Notes: generated from the letters alone by a model not told the origin. 14,488 nucleotides of DNA from DASWHK01 sp036398215 (GCA_036398215.1 DASWHK010000084.1:1-14488); one strand, 5' to 3'; counted from the first letter of the stretch, positions 6,647 to 14,210 are shown. A program made the numbers and translations.

Positions 6647-8134
6647 ATGAACCTGCTGGTCGCGGTCGTCATCCTCTATCCCGTCATCCTGCTGGGCGTC
6701 AGCATCTGGCGCGCCCGCGGCGTCACCAGCCACGACGACTTCATGGTGGCGGGGCGCTCGGTGCCGGTCTACATGCTGGTGGGAACGCTGGTTTGCACGT
6801 GGATCGGCTCGGGCTCGTTGTTCGGCGCCTCGGGGCTCGCCTACCGCACGGGGATCTCGGAGCTGTGGTTCTCGTCGGGGGCCTGGGCCGGGCTGATCGT
6901 CGCCTACTTCCTGGCCGGCCGGGTACGCCGCATCGCCGACTACACGGTCCCCGACCTGCTGGAGCGCCGCTACGGCCCGACGGCGCGGGTGCTGGGGACG
7001 ATCACGATCATCCTCGCGTACGTGGCCATCGCCTCGTACCAGTTCCGCGGCGGCGGCTGGATCCTGGCGATCGTCACCGATGGCGCCATCAGCCCCGTGC
7101 AGGGGATGCTGATCACCGCCGCCGCCATCGTGCTGTTCACCGCCATGGCCGGGATGGTGTCGATCGTCTCGGTCGACATCTTCAACGGCGTGGCCATCCT
7201 GGCGGGCGTCTTGATGGCGCTTCCCTACATGGTCTGGAAGCTCGGCGGCATCGGCGGCGTGCTCGCCAACCTGCCGGCCGAGCACACGACCGTGCTGGGC
7301 GGCCACAACCTGCTGTGGGTGGTAGGCATCGCGATGCCGACGTTCCTGCTGCTGCTCGGCGAGAGCGGCATGTACCAGAAGTTCTTCTCGGCCAAGGACG
7401 AGAACGCGGCGCGCCGCGCCGTGGCCGGGATGGTCATCGGCGTCGTCGGCATCGAGACGGCGCTGGCGCTGCTGGCGATCACCGGCCGCGCCGCCAACGC
7501 GGGGCTGCTCGGCACCAGCGAGATCATCGGCCGGGCGGCGTCGGAAACGGTGATCCTGGACATCGCCCGCAACCAGGTGCCCTTGCTGATGGGGGCGATC
7601 CTGCTCGCCGCCGCCATCGCCATCGTGCTGTCCACCGGCAACACCTTCTTGCTGGTTCCCTCCACCAACGTCAGCCGCGACATCTACCAGCGCTTCGTCA
7701 ACCCCGAGGCCAGCGAGAAGCAGCTGCTGACCATGCAGCGCGGCTGGATCGTCGGCTTCGGCGTCATCGGCTTGCTGCTGCAGACGCAGTTCTCCCAGGT
7801 CCTGGAGCTGGCGCTGTACGCCTACTCGCTGGTCGGAGCCAGCCTGACCCCGGCGCTGCTGGCGGCCTTCCTGTGGAAACGGGTAACCGCGCAGGGAGGG
7901 ACCGCCTGCATCGCCGGCGGCATGATCACGGTCGTCGGCCTGGTGGTGATGAGCCGCCTGGGCATGGGCTTCTCGCTTACCCTGGGCGGCACCGAGTTTG
8001 ATTTCGCCAGCAGCGACTACATCGTCATCCCGGCGGTGCTGGTGACGCTGAGCCTGCTGGTCGGGGTCAGCCTGGCGACGCCGCCCTCGCCGGAGAGCAA
8101 GTGGGAGAAGTTCTTCGCGGCGGCGGCGGAATGA
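6647..8134 (+). CDS. Sodium:solute symporter (SSS/SSF family)
   Basis: This 495-residue inner-membrane protein is of normal length for the sodium:solute symporter family, with about thirteen hydrophobic segments. The first helix is followed by a short loop and DDFMVAGRSVPVYMLVGT, a family hallmark, then WIGSGSLFGASGLAYRTG. TVPDLLERRYGP and LSTGNTFLLVPSTNVSRDIY (about 328-347) match the helix that carries the Na2-site Ser/Thr residues. The start ATG has GGAG about five bases upstream. It is transcribed divergently from the APC permease, so two carriers are served from one 290-base intergenic region. The substrate (sugar, amino acid or organic acid) is not evident; there is no adjacent catabolic operon. 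Confidence 0.9.
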   Translation: MNLLVAVVILYPVILLGVSIWRARGVTSHDDFMVAGRSVPVYMLVGTLVCTWIGSGSLFGASGLAYRTGISELWFSSGAWAGLIVAYFLAGRVRRIADYTVPDLLERRYGPTARVLGTITIILAYVAIASYQFRGGGWILAIVTDGAISPVQGMLITAAAIVLFTAMAGMVSIVSVDIFNGVAILAGVLMALPYMVWKLGGIGGVLANLPAEHTTVLGGHNLLWVVGIAMPTFLLLLGESGMYQKFFSAKDENAARRAVAGMVIGVVGIETALALLAITGRAANAGLLGTSEIIGRAASETVILDIARNQVPLLMGAILLAAAIAIVLSTGNTFLLVPSTNVSRDIYQRFVNPEASEKQLLTMQRGWIVGFGVIGLLLQTQFSQVLELALYAYSLVGASLTPALLAAFLWKRVTAQGGTACIAGGMITVVGLVVMSRLGMGFSLTLGGTEFDFASSDYIVIPAVLVTLSLLVGVSLATPPSPESKWEKFFAAAAE

Positions 8135-8167
8135 CCGCAGGGCATCGCGTGCAGACCCGTTGCCGCG

Positions 8168-8189
8168 GCGCGAGAAGCGCTGCTCGCGC
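8168..8189. terminator. Strong GC hairpin downstream of the symporter gene
   Basis: GCGCGAG at 8168-8174 pairs perfectly with CTCGCGC at 8183-8189. The eight-base loop AAGCGCTG itself holds the palindrome AGCGCT, so the whole 22 bases form an almost complete dyad. It sits 33 bases after the symporter stop. Lacking a T-tract, it may be a terminator of weak type, an mRNA 3'-end stabiliser, or a protein-binding dyad. Confidence 0.4.
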
Positions 8190-8369
8190 AGGTCGAGCGG
8201 CGCCGCATGTTCGTACCCGAGACGGGCAATGCCCCGATCAGGACCCGACCCGCGCGACTGTGGGACTGGAGACTGGTCCTGTGGGACGCTAGGCTAGCGG
8301 TTCCTCATGGGCGCTCCCCTGATGCGCGCCTTCGATCACCCCACCGTGACCGAACCCAAGGAGACCGAT
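8190..8369. other. Intergenic stretch before the lipoprotein gene, with a weak promoter candidate
   Basis: No gene is supported here. TGGAGA at 8267-8272 and TAGGCT at 8290-8295, 17 bases apart, are a weak promoter candidate for the DUF4399 gene. A plus-strand reading frame at 8207-8647 crosses into that gene in another frame and is judged a shadow. Confidence 0.25.
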
Positions 8370-8879
8370 ATGATCAGCAGGATTCGGCGCTTCGGATCAG
8401 CCCCATCGCTGGCGGCCTTGATGCTCGCCGCCCTCTGGCTGGCCGGTTGCGCCTCCCAGGAGCCGCCGCCCGAGAGCGAAACCGGCAGCGAGCCGCCCCC
8501 CGCCGCCGCCGCCGCCGACCTGCCGCGCGTCTTCTTCGTCAACGTGGAGGACGGCGGCCAGTACCCGACCGAGCAGGAGATCATCTTCGGCGTCGAGAAC
8601 TTCGACATCGTCCCGGTCGAGGACCCGATGGTGGTGCGCCCAGGTGAGGGGCACTATCACCTGGCGGTCGACGTGCCCTGCGCTGCCGCCGGCGAGATCA
8701 TCGTGCAGGGAACTCCGTCGTACATCCACTTCGGCGACGGCAGCGACCGGATCACCATGCAGTTCGACTCCGGTGAGCACAGCCTCTGTCTGCAGGTGGC
8801 CGACGGCGAGCACCGGGTCATCGCGGGACCCGAGCACGCGGGCCTCACCCAGGAGATCCACGTCACGGTCGTCGAGTAG
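8370..8879 (+). CDS. DUF4399-type lipoprotein
   Basis: The protein has 169 residues. The N-terminal arginines, a hydrophobic stretch and LAGC make a textbook lipobox with Cys27 as the lipidated residue. A Pro/Glu/Ala-rich linker follows to about residue 50. The remainder matches the DUF4399 pattern: VFFVNVEDGGQYPTEQEIIF, GHYHLAVD (H95, H97), IHFGDGSDRITMQF, then HSLCLQVADGEHRV and a final beta strand. The start ATG at 8370 is chosen over an in-frame ATG at 8307 because AAGGAGA lies five bases upstream and the signal peptide begins correctly there. The HYH and later His residues suggest possible metal binding, but the family has no settled function. The gene is alone on its strand and converges on the acyl-CoA dehydrogenase-fold gene with only 20 bases between stops. 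Confidence 0.85.
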   Translation: MISRIRRFGSAPSLAALMLAALWLAGCASQEPPPESETGSEPPPAAAAADLPRVFFVNVEDGGQYPTEQEIIFGVENFDIVPVEDPMVVRPGEGHYHLAVDVPCAAAGEIIVQGTPSYIHFGDGSDRITMQFDSGEHSLCLQVADGEHRVIAGPEHAGLTQEIHVTVVE

Positions 8880-8899
8880 CCAGCCTACGGACGGGGAAG

Positions 8900-10072
8900 C
8901 TATCCCCAGCGGGGCTGCGAGTCGGGGTCGATGCCGAGCATGCCCTTGCCGATGAACTCGTGCGCGAGCACCGAGTTGGCGGGATGGAAGCGGCCGGCGC
9001 GGGCGTCGCGGAAGAGGCGCTCGAGCTCGCTCTTCTTGAACATCCCGAAGCCGCCCGACAGGTCGAGGGCGCGATCGATGATCTTCCAGCCGCTCTCGAC
9101 GGCGTTGTACTTGGCGGCGATGATCTTCACCGCCCAGGCGGGGCCGTAGTCGACGCCGTTGCTCCAGTCCTCGGCGACCTTGTCGAGCTGCGGGCCGATT
9201 CCCTCGAGCATCATCGTCATCTCGGCGACGCCGTGCTGGATCTCGGGGTGGCGCGACATGCCGCCGGGCAGGGCGATGGTCGGCTTCTCCTGCACCGACT
9301 GGATGGTGAGGTCGAGGGCGCGCTTGGCGACCGCGTAGTAGACGTTGCCGAAGTTGATCAGCGCCCAGGCGAAGATGCCGAGCACGAAGGGGTCGATGCC
9401 GGCGGCGCCGGCGGGCACGATGCGGGCGATGCGCTCGTCGGGGATGAAGACGCCGTCGAGGATGGTGTCGTCGCTGCGGGTGGCCCGCATCCCCATCACG
9501 TCCCAGGTCTCCTTGATCGTGTAGCCTTCGTCGTCGCGCCGCATGAACGCGTGGACGATCTTGGGGCTGTCGGGGTCGGAGGCGTCCATGCCGTGCAACC
9601 CGAGGCGCGTCCAGGTGGGGGTCAGGCTGCCGAACCCCTTGCGGCCGGTGAACCGGTAGCCGCCGTCGACGGGCTCGGCCTTGGTGGTCGACAGCAGCAG
9701 CGGCAGGTCGTTGCCCGACTCCGCGTGGCCGGCGGCGAACACCTCACCCTTGCCGGCCTCCTTCAGCAACCAGTCGATGGACTTGTCGCCGGCGCGGCTG
9801 AGGTCGGCGACCAGGCCGACCCAGTAATTGTGCATGTTGATGCACAGCGCCGTGGCGGGGGCGTAGTAGGCGAGCTGGCGGGTCTGGGCGGCGACCTCGG
9901 CCAGGCTCATCCCGTAGCCGCCGTACTCCTCGGGCACGGCCATCAACAGGTAGCCGGCTTCCTTCAGCTCGTCGAAATCATCCTGGCAGAAACGGTTCTC
10001 GCGGTCGTAGACCGGGGCGCGCTCGGCGCAACGTTGGAGCAACGCTTCGTCGAGTGCGAATTTCTTGGCCAT
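8900..10072 (-). CDS. Acyl-CoA dehydrogenase-fold flavoprotein lacking the usual YEGT catalytic Glu
   Basis: The 390-residue protein has the normal length and architecture of the acyl-CoA dehydrogenase superfamily: a helical N-domain with VPEEYGGYGMSLAE, a beta-domain with HAESGNDLPLLL and RKGFGSLTPTW plus WDVMGMRATRSDDTILDGVF, and a helical C-domain with LDLSGGFGMFKKSELERLFR. The family's RDA...YEGT motif appears as RDARAGRFHPAN (355-366), so Pro364 replaces the catalytic Glu of the MCAD type. The enzyme may place its base elsewhere, as isovaleryl-CoA dehydrogenase does, or be a flavin-dependent oxygenase or desaturase using the same fold. The start ATG has GAGGAG about eight bases upstream. 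Bases 10073-10283 hold no gene; they contain the terminator-like hairpins of the upstream NTPase gene and presumably this gene's promoter. Confidence 0.85.
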   Translation of the reverse strand: MAKKFALDEALLQRCAERAPVYDRENRFCQDDFDELKEAGYLLMAVPEEYGGYGMSLAEVAAQTRQLAYYAPATALCINMHNYWVGLVADLSRAGDKSIDWLLKEAGKGEVFAAGHAESGNDLPLLLSTTKAEPVDGGYRFTGRKGFGSLTPTWTRLGLHGMDASDPDSPKIVHAFMRRDDEGYTIKETWDVMGMRATRSDDTILDGVFIPDERIARIVPAGAAGIDPFVLGIFAWALINFGNVYYAVAKRALDLTIQSVQEKPTIALPGGMSRHPEIQHGVAEMTMMLEGIGPQLDKVAEDWSNGVDYGPAWAVKIIAAKYNAVESGWKIIDRALDLSGGFGMFKKSELERLFRDARAGRFHPANSVLAHEFIGKGMLGIDPDSQPRWG

Positions 10073-10218
10073 ATGGGGGCTCCTCAGCGGATTGGGTGGG
10101 GTTCACAGGGGCTCGCTTCGGCCCGAGAGCTGAACGCTCATGGTCTCGGCCCGGGGAAAGCGGACACCTGCTGGATTCACTGGCAAAAGCCCAGTTTGTA
10201 CCATGCGCCGGGGGCCGA

Positions 10219-10240
10219 GAAAATCCGTCGCTCGCGGATC
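10219..10240 (-). terminator. Terminator candidate after the YchF-like gene
   Basis: Read on the minus strand, ATCCG, a seven-base loop and CGGAT are followed at once by TTTTC. This is a short stem with a T-tract, as in intrinsic terminators. It lies about 45 bases past the NTPase stop codon and separates that gene from the dehydrogenase gene. Confidence 0.45.
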
Positions 10241-10242
10241 GA

Positions 10243-10274
10243 TCGCCGGCGGCATCCGAGCGGGCTGCCGGCGA
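10243..10274 (-). terminator. GC-rich inverted repeat after the YchF-like gene
   Basis: TCGCCGGC at 10243-10250 is the exact reverse complement of GCCGGCGA at 10267-10274, an 8-bp stem around 16 bases. It begins ten bases after the NTPase stop on the minus strand and sits next to the smaller T-tailed hairpin, so the pair may act together in termination. Confidence 0.5.
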
Positions 10275-10283
10275 GCGACGAGC

Positions 10284-11354
10284 TCACACCGAAAAACGGA
10301 TGTTGAGGATGTCGCCGTCCTGGACGACGTAGACCTTGCCCTCGAGGTGGAAGAGGCCCGCTTCCTTGACCGCCTTCTCGGAGCCTTGCGTCATCAGGTC
10401 GTCGTAGGTGAAGCGCTCGGCGCGGATGAAGCCGCGCGCCAGATCCGTGTGAACGGCGCCGGCGGCGTCGACCGCGGTGTCGCCGCGGCGGATGTTCCAG
10501 GCGTGGACCTCCTTGGGGCCGACCGTGAAGAAGGTGATGTAGCCGACCACCTGGTGGGCCAACCGCGTGAGCCGGGAGCGCGCCGAGCCCGCGATGCCGA
10601 TGTCCTCGAGAAACGCCTTGGCCTCGTCGTCGTCGAGCCTCGCCAGCTCCATCTCGAAAGCGCCGGCGAACTCGATGACGCGGTGGCGGGCGGCGATCTG
10701 GTCGAGCAGCTCTTGGTTGTTGCCGAACTGCGAATCGGAAGAGTTGACGATAACCAGCACCGGTTTCTGAGTGAGCAGCTGGAAGCCGCGGACGGCCGCC
10801 TCCTCGTCGGCGGTCAGCGCCAGGTCGCGCGCCGCGCCGCCGGCCTCGAGCTGGGCGTGGATCCTGCGCAGCGCCTTGCCCTGGAGCTTGACCTCGTGGG
10901 TGGCAATGCCCTTCTTCTCGGCGGCATCGATGCGCTCGAGCCGCTTCTCGACCACGATCAGGTCGGCGAGCAGCAGCTCTTCGTCGAGCCGCTCGACGTC
11001 GCGCAGCGGCGTCGGCTCGCCTTCCCCGGCGCCGCCAAAGTTGCGCACCACGTAGGCGAGCGCGTCGGCGTTCTTGACCAGGCCCATCGTGCTCGCCGAG
11101 AAGATCTCGCCGCCTTCACCGCCGCGTCTCGCCACGCCGACGAAGTCGACGAACGTCACCGTCGCATGGACCACCTTCTTCGGCTGGTACATCTCGGCAA
11201 GCCGCTCGACCCGCTCGTCCTCGACGTCGACGACGGCCACGTTGGGCTCCGCCTTGGGGTTCGCGTAGGGGGTCACCTCGACGCCGGCGCGGGTGACGGC
11301 GTTGAACACGGTGGTCTTGCCGGAGTTCGGCAGGCCGATGAGGGCGAGCTCCAT
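10284..11354 (-). CDS. ychF: YchF-related OBG-family P-loop NTPase, divergent (DUF933/TGS C-terminus)
   Basis: The 356-residue protein is close in length to YchF (about 363). The P-loop GLPNSGKTT occupies residues 7-15. A coiled-coil middle and a TGS-like C-terminal domain follow, the latter with FFTVGPKEVHAWNIRRGDTA, the GFIRAERFTYDDL stretch and GDILNIRFSV at the end. YchF binds ATP or GTP and contacts ribosomes. Several signature regions differ from standard YchF: the usual NYPFCTIEPN switch is TPYANPKAEPN, the DIAGL (G3) motif is DFVGV, and the NxxE (G4) motif is NSSD. It therefore looks like a divergent subgroup rather than the canonical protein. The start follows the VOC gene's stop by 11 bases with no clear ribosome-binding site, suggesting coupled translation. 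Family confidence is high; functional equivalence to E. coli YchF is not. Confidence 0.85.
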   Translation of the reverse strand: MELALIGLPNSGKTTVFNAVTRAGVEVTPYANPKAEPNVAVVDVEDERVERLAEMYQPKKVVHATVTFVDFVGVARRGGEGGEIFSASTMGLVKNADALAYVVRNFGGAGEGEPTPLRDVERLDEELLLADLIVVEKRLERIDAAEKKGIATHEVKLQGKALRRIHAQLEAGGAARDLALTADEEAAVRGFQLLTQKPVLVIVNSSDSQFGNNQELLDQIAARHRVIEFAGAFEMELARLDDDEAKAFLEDIGIAGSARSRLTRLAHQVVGYITFFTVGPKEVHAWNIRRGDTAVDAAGAVHTDLARGFIRAERFTYDDLMTQGSEKAVKEAGLFHLEGKVYVVQDGDILNIRFSV

Positions 11355-11365
11355 GGCGACGAAGT

Positions 11366-11785
11366 CTACTCGCTGCCCCAGATCGCCGGCGTCGCCAGCT
11401 CGAGGCTGTTGCCCGCAGGGTCGCGAAAGTAGATCGAGCGGCCGCCGCCAGGCCAGGCGACCTCGCTCTCGATGGCAACACCGCAGGCCGTCAGCCGCCG
11501 CCTCCAGTGCTCGAGCTCGGCCTCGGTGGCGCGAAACGAGACGTGCCCGGGCCCCTCGGCGCCGTGCGGCGGCACCTCGAGCTCACCCGGCGCCGACTCC
11601 GCGCGCGTCGCCTTGGGGTTGAAGAGCAGCAGCATGCCGTCGCCGCAGCGGAAGAACAGGTGACGCCCTTCCTGCTTGCCGAACAGCTCGAGGCCGAGGA
11701 CGCGGACATAGAAGTCCTCGGCGGCGGCGAGGTCCGGACAATACAGGCAGGTCTCGAGGATCGCGGTGACGCGCGGCGATGTCAT
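11366..11785 (-). CDS. Small VOC-superfamily (glyoxalase/bleomycin resistance-like) protein
   Basis: The 139-residue protein carries one pair of VOC beta-alpha-beta-beta-beta modules. The first (residues about 7-57) has LETCLYCPDLAAAEDFYVRV. The second (about 78-133) has GHVSFRATEAELEHW and SIYFRDPAGNSLELATP. Likely metal ligands are E11, H81 and E129. Position 11 is often His in glyoxalase I, so this is not a simple glyoxalase I. Such proteins include glyoxalases, fosfomycin- and bleomycin-resistance proteins and dioxygenases, and the sequence alone does not choose between them. It is the middle gene of the operon, 13 bases after the AI-2E-family gene and 11 before the NTPase gene. Confidence 0.85.
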   Translation of the reverse strand: MTSPRVTAILETCLYCPDLAAAEDFYVRVLGLELFGKQEGRHLFFRCGDGMLLLFNPKATRAESAPGELEVPPHGAEGPGHVSFRATEAELEHWRRRLTACGVAIESEVAWPGGGRSIYFRDPAGNSLELATPAIWGSE

Positions 11786-11798
11786 CGGTGGTCCCGGC

Positions 11799-12935
11799 CT
11801 AACCCGCAGGCTGGCTGCTCGGCGCCGGCTGCGCCTTTTCGCCGTCGCGAACGATCATCCGGTAGGCCTCGACCAGCGCCTGGACGATGGCGACCAGCAC
11901 CGGGCCGAGGAAGAGGCCGAGGAAGCCGAAGGCGCTGATGCCGCCGAGCACCGCCAGGAAGGTCAGCAACGGGTGCATCTTGACCCGCCCGGCGATCAGC
12001 ATCGGCCGCAGGAAGTTGTCCGCCAGCCCGACGACGATCGCCCCCCAGACGACCAGCACCAGGCCAGCGACCCAGCGGCCCTGCACGGCGAGCACGATCG
12101 CCGCCGGCCCCCAGACCAGCGCCGGCCCGACGACCGGCAGGAACGACAGGAACGCCATCACCGTCGCCCAAAGCACCGGCGAGCGCAGGCCGAGAAGCCA
12201 GAAGGACAGCCCTCCCAGGACCCCCTGGGTAACCGCCACGGCGATCCCGCCGTAGACGCTACTGATGATGACCGCCTGCACCCGCTCGATCATCAGTCGC
12301 TTCTCGTCGTCGGCCACCGGCACCAGCTCGACGAACCCCTTGACGAGCTTGTCGCCGTCGCGCAGCAGGTAGAAGAGCGCCAGCACCATCACCGCGAAGC
12401 TGAGGCCGAAGCTCGCCAGGTTGGCGATCAGCGCCGAGCTGTGCCCCAGCAGCCATTGCGACAGGCCCTGCGCCGTCGAGCCGATCGTCGTTCGCAGGTC
12501 GGGGACCTGGACGAGTCCCTGGTAGTCGGGGATCTCGACCCAGCCCCCGACCAGCGATTCCAGCCAGTCGCGGGCGTCGCCGAGAAACCCCCAGCTCGAG
12601 GGGTCCAGGGGTGGCATCTGATTGATGTTTTCCTGCACGTAGCGGAGCCCGGAGACGGCCTCGCCGATAAGCACCGTGGTCAGCGCGGCGACGGGGCCGA
12701 AGAGGATGAGCGCCGCCATCAAGCAGGTGAACAGCGCCCGGGGCGTGTCCCAGCGGATCCAGCGGCGCAGCCACAGGTTCACCGGCGAGAGGAGGATCGC
12801 GAAGATCGCCGCCCAGGCGAGCGGCTGGGCGAACGGCGCGAAGACGAGGAAGGCGGCATAGAGAATCAGCGCCAGGCAGAAGAGCCCGACGACCCATGCC
12901 AGCAGCTCCCGGCTCCTCGCTTGCTCGAGCTTCAC
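11799..12935 (-). CDS. AI-2E/PerM-family (DUF20) membrane transporter
   Basis: The 378-residue inner-membrane protein begins at a GTG; an in-frame TAG lies four codons upstream, so no longer form is possible. It has N-terminal helices (about residues 11-50 and 65-90), a soluble segment with a predicted amphipathic region (about 95-175), and four or five C-terminal helices. The family motifs are VMVLALFYLLRDGDKLVKG, VVGPALVWGPAAI and VGLADNFLRPMLI, with GRVKMHPLLTFLAVLGGI and FGFLGLFLGPVLVA near the end. Family members are described as autoinducer-2 exporters or as Na+/H+ antiporters; neither role is shown here. It heads the minus-strand operon with the VOC and YchF-like genes. No Shine-Dalgarno sequence is seen, and TAGATT (12950-12945) lies nine bases before the GTG, so the transcript may be nearly leaderless. 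Confidence 0.9.
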   Translation of the reverse strand: MKLEQARSRELLAWVVGLFCLALILYAAFLVFAPFAQPLAWAAIFAILLSPVNLWLRRWIRWDTPRALFTCLMAALILFGPVAALTTVLIGEAVSGLRYVQENINQMPPLDPSSWGFLGDARDWLESLVGGWVEIPDYQGLVQVPDLRTTIGSTAQGLSQWLLGHSSALIANLASFGLSFAVMVLALFYLLRDGDKLVKGFVELVPVADDEKRLMIERVQAVIISSVYGGIAVAVTQGVLGGLSFWLLGLRSPVLWATVMAFLSFLPVVGPALVWGPAAIVLAVQGRWVAGLVLVVWGAIVVGLADNFLRPMLIAGRVKMHPLLTFLAVLGGISAFGFLGLFLGPVLVAIVQALVEAYRMIVRDGEKAQPAPSSQPAG

Positions 12936-12944
12936 GAGGCGGCA

Positions 12945-12950
12945 AATCTA
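12945..12950 (-). promoter_or_regulatory. Possible -10 element for the AI-2E/PerM operon
   Basis: On the minus strand TAGATT ends nine bases before the GTG start, so transcription would begin about at the start codon. No good -35 match lies at the usual distance. This is weak evidence, strengthened slightly by the missing ribosome-binding site. Confidence 0.3.
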
Positions 12951-12969
12951 CCACGCCTCCCCCGGGCGG

Positions 12970-12975
12970 TATGAT
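12970..12975 (+). promoter_or_regulatory. Possible -10 element for the ring-cleaving dioxygenase gene
   Basis: TATGAT is a close -10 match in GC-rich DNA. It would start a transcript with a leader of about ten bases that just includes the AGGAGG ribosome-binding site. No -35 match is seen. It shares a 57-base divergent intergenic region with the AI-2E/PerM operon start. Confidence 0.35.
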
Positions 12976-12992
12976 TGCGCCGAGGAGGCACC

Positions 12993-14006
12993 ATGAACGG
13001 CATCCACGGCATCCATCACATCACCGCCATCGCCGGCGATCCGCAGCGCAACCTCGACTTCTACAGCGGCGTGCTCGGCATGCGGCTGGTCAAGCGTTCG
13101 GTCAACCAGGACGATCCCTACACCTACCACCTGTTCTACGCCGACGGTGAAGGGAACCCGGGCACCGACCTGACGTTCTTCCCCTGGCCGGGGGGACGCC
13201 CCGGCCACGTGGGAACGGGGATGGCCGCGGAGGTCGGGCTGGCGGTGCCGGAGGCGAGCCAGTCGTTCTGGCGGCATCGACTCTGGGACGCAGGCGTCGC
13301 GCCGGGCACCGAGACCCGCTTCGGCGAGCCGGTGGTGACCTTCCGCGATCCCGACGGCATGCCACTGACCCTCTACGGGGTCGCCGCTGCAGGCATGACG
13401 CACGCGTTCGCGCCCTGGGCCGAGAGCCCGGTTCCCGAGGAGCACCAGGTCCGCGGCCTGCACGTCGCCCGCTTGCACGAGGAGGACTTCGAGCGGACGG
13501 CGCGCTTCCTGACCGCGACGCTGGGTTGCACCGAGGTCGGCGAGGAGGGCGGCTGGCACCGCTTCGCGATCGACGGCGGCGGCTCGGGCGGGCTGATCGA
13601 CGTGCGTGGGCTGGGCGCCGCCGAGCCCGGCTCGTGGGGCCCCGGCGTCGTGCACCACGTCGCCTTCCGGGTCACCGATGACGACGAGCAGCTCGCCGTC
13701 CGCGACGTCGTCGAGGCTGCCGGGCGCAACCCGACCCCGGTGATCGACCGCTTCTGGTTCCGCTCGGTCTACTTCCGCGAGCCCGGCGGCGTGCTCTTCG
13801 AGCTCGCCACCGAGGGCCCCGGCTTCACCGTCGACGAGGACCCCGCGCACCTCGGCGACCGCCTGATCCTGCCGCCGTGGCTCGAAGACAAGCGCGCCGC
13901 GATCGAGGCGGCGCTGCTGCCGCTGAGCACCGCGGCTCACGCTCCGTCGCGGGAGCGGGCGGGCCCGCACACCCGAGTATCGGAGTCACGCCGTGGTCTT
14001 GGGTAG
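12993..14006 (+). CDS. Two-domain VOC ring-cleaving dioxygenase (MhqO-like)
   Basis: The 337-residue protein has two VOC halves, as in extradiol dioxygenases. The first opens with GIHHITAIAGDPQRNLDFY and contains a LFYADGEGNPGTDLTFFPWP stretch typical of the MhqO-like ring-cleaving group. The second opens with VRGLHVARLHEEDFERTARF. Likely Fe(II) ligands are H157, H221 or H222 (GVVHHVAFR) and E270 (VLFELATEGPGF), with spacing like that of BphC-type enzymes. MhqO-like proteins are linked to quinone or catechol detoxification. The ATG at 12993 is chosen because AGGAGG lies four bases upstream; a TTG at 12975 in the same frame is less likely. The last 25 or so residues are a basic, low-complexity tail. 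Substrate inferred, not shown. Confidence 0.87.
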   Translation: MNGIHGIHHITAIAGDPQRNLDFYSGVLGMRLVKRSVNQDDPYTYHLFYADGEGNPGTDLTFFPWPGGRPGHVGTGMAAEVGLAVPEASQSFWRHRLWDAGVAPGTETRFGEPVVTFRDPDGMPLTLYGVAAAGMTHAFAPWAESPVPEEHQVRGLHVARLHEEDFERTARFLTATLGCTEVGEEGGWHRFAIDGGGSGGLIDVRGLGAAEPGSWGPGVVHHVAFRVTDDDEQLAVRDVVEAAGRNPTPVIDRFWFRSVYFREPGGVLFELATEGPGFTVDEDPAHLGDRLILPPWLEDKRAAIEAALLPLSTAAHAPSRERAGPHTRVSESRRGLG

Positions 14007-14007
14007 T

Positions 14008-14045
14008 CCCGGCAGCCACCAGGAAGCAGCCACTCGGTGGCCGGG
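14008..14045 (+). terminator. Weak hairpin after the dioxygenase gene
   Basis: Just past the stop, CCCGG and CCACC (split by CAG) can pair with GGTGG-CCGGG at 14036-14045. An alternative pairing of CAGGAA with TTCCTG competes with it. There is no T-tract. It is where a terminator is expected but is imperfect. Confidence 0.3.
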
Positions 14046-14210
14046 TTCCTGCTGCTCGCCGCGGTCGCGCGCCTTTCGATCCACTCCGACGCCCGGAGCG
14101 GAAAGGGCGTGAGTTGGCGCCGTCGCGCGCCTACAATTTCAGGCTCGCGAAGCCGCGCATCTCCCGGCGCCGAGCCAGGTGGCGCGCCGACCCTCCCGAC
14201 AAGACAGACG
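14046..14210. other. Intergenic stretch before the acidic repeat gene, with a possible -10 element
   Basis: TACAAT at 14132-14137 is a good -10 match about 74 bases before the next ATG. The sequence 17 bases upstream (GTGAGT) is a poor -35. Nothing else is recognised here. Confidence 0.3.

Noticed and set aside
4662..6650. 662-codon plus-strand frame across the permease
   Set aside because: It is antisense to two well-recognised genes, is built of Arg/Gln/Asp/His-rich low-complexity sequence, and runs through the divergent promoter region.
8207..8647. 146-codon plus-strand frame before and into the lipoprotein gene
   Set aside because: It turns into Arg/Pro/Gly-rich sequence where it overlaps the DUF4399 gene and has no ribosome-binding site of note.
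8960..10306. 448-codon plus-strand frame
   Set aside because: It is antisense to the acyl-CoA dehydrogenase-fold gene and shows the Gly/Val/Ala/His-rich composition of a mirror frame.
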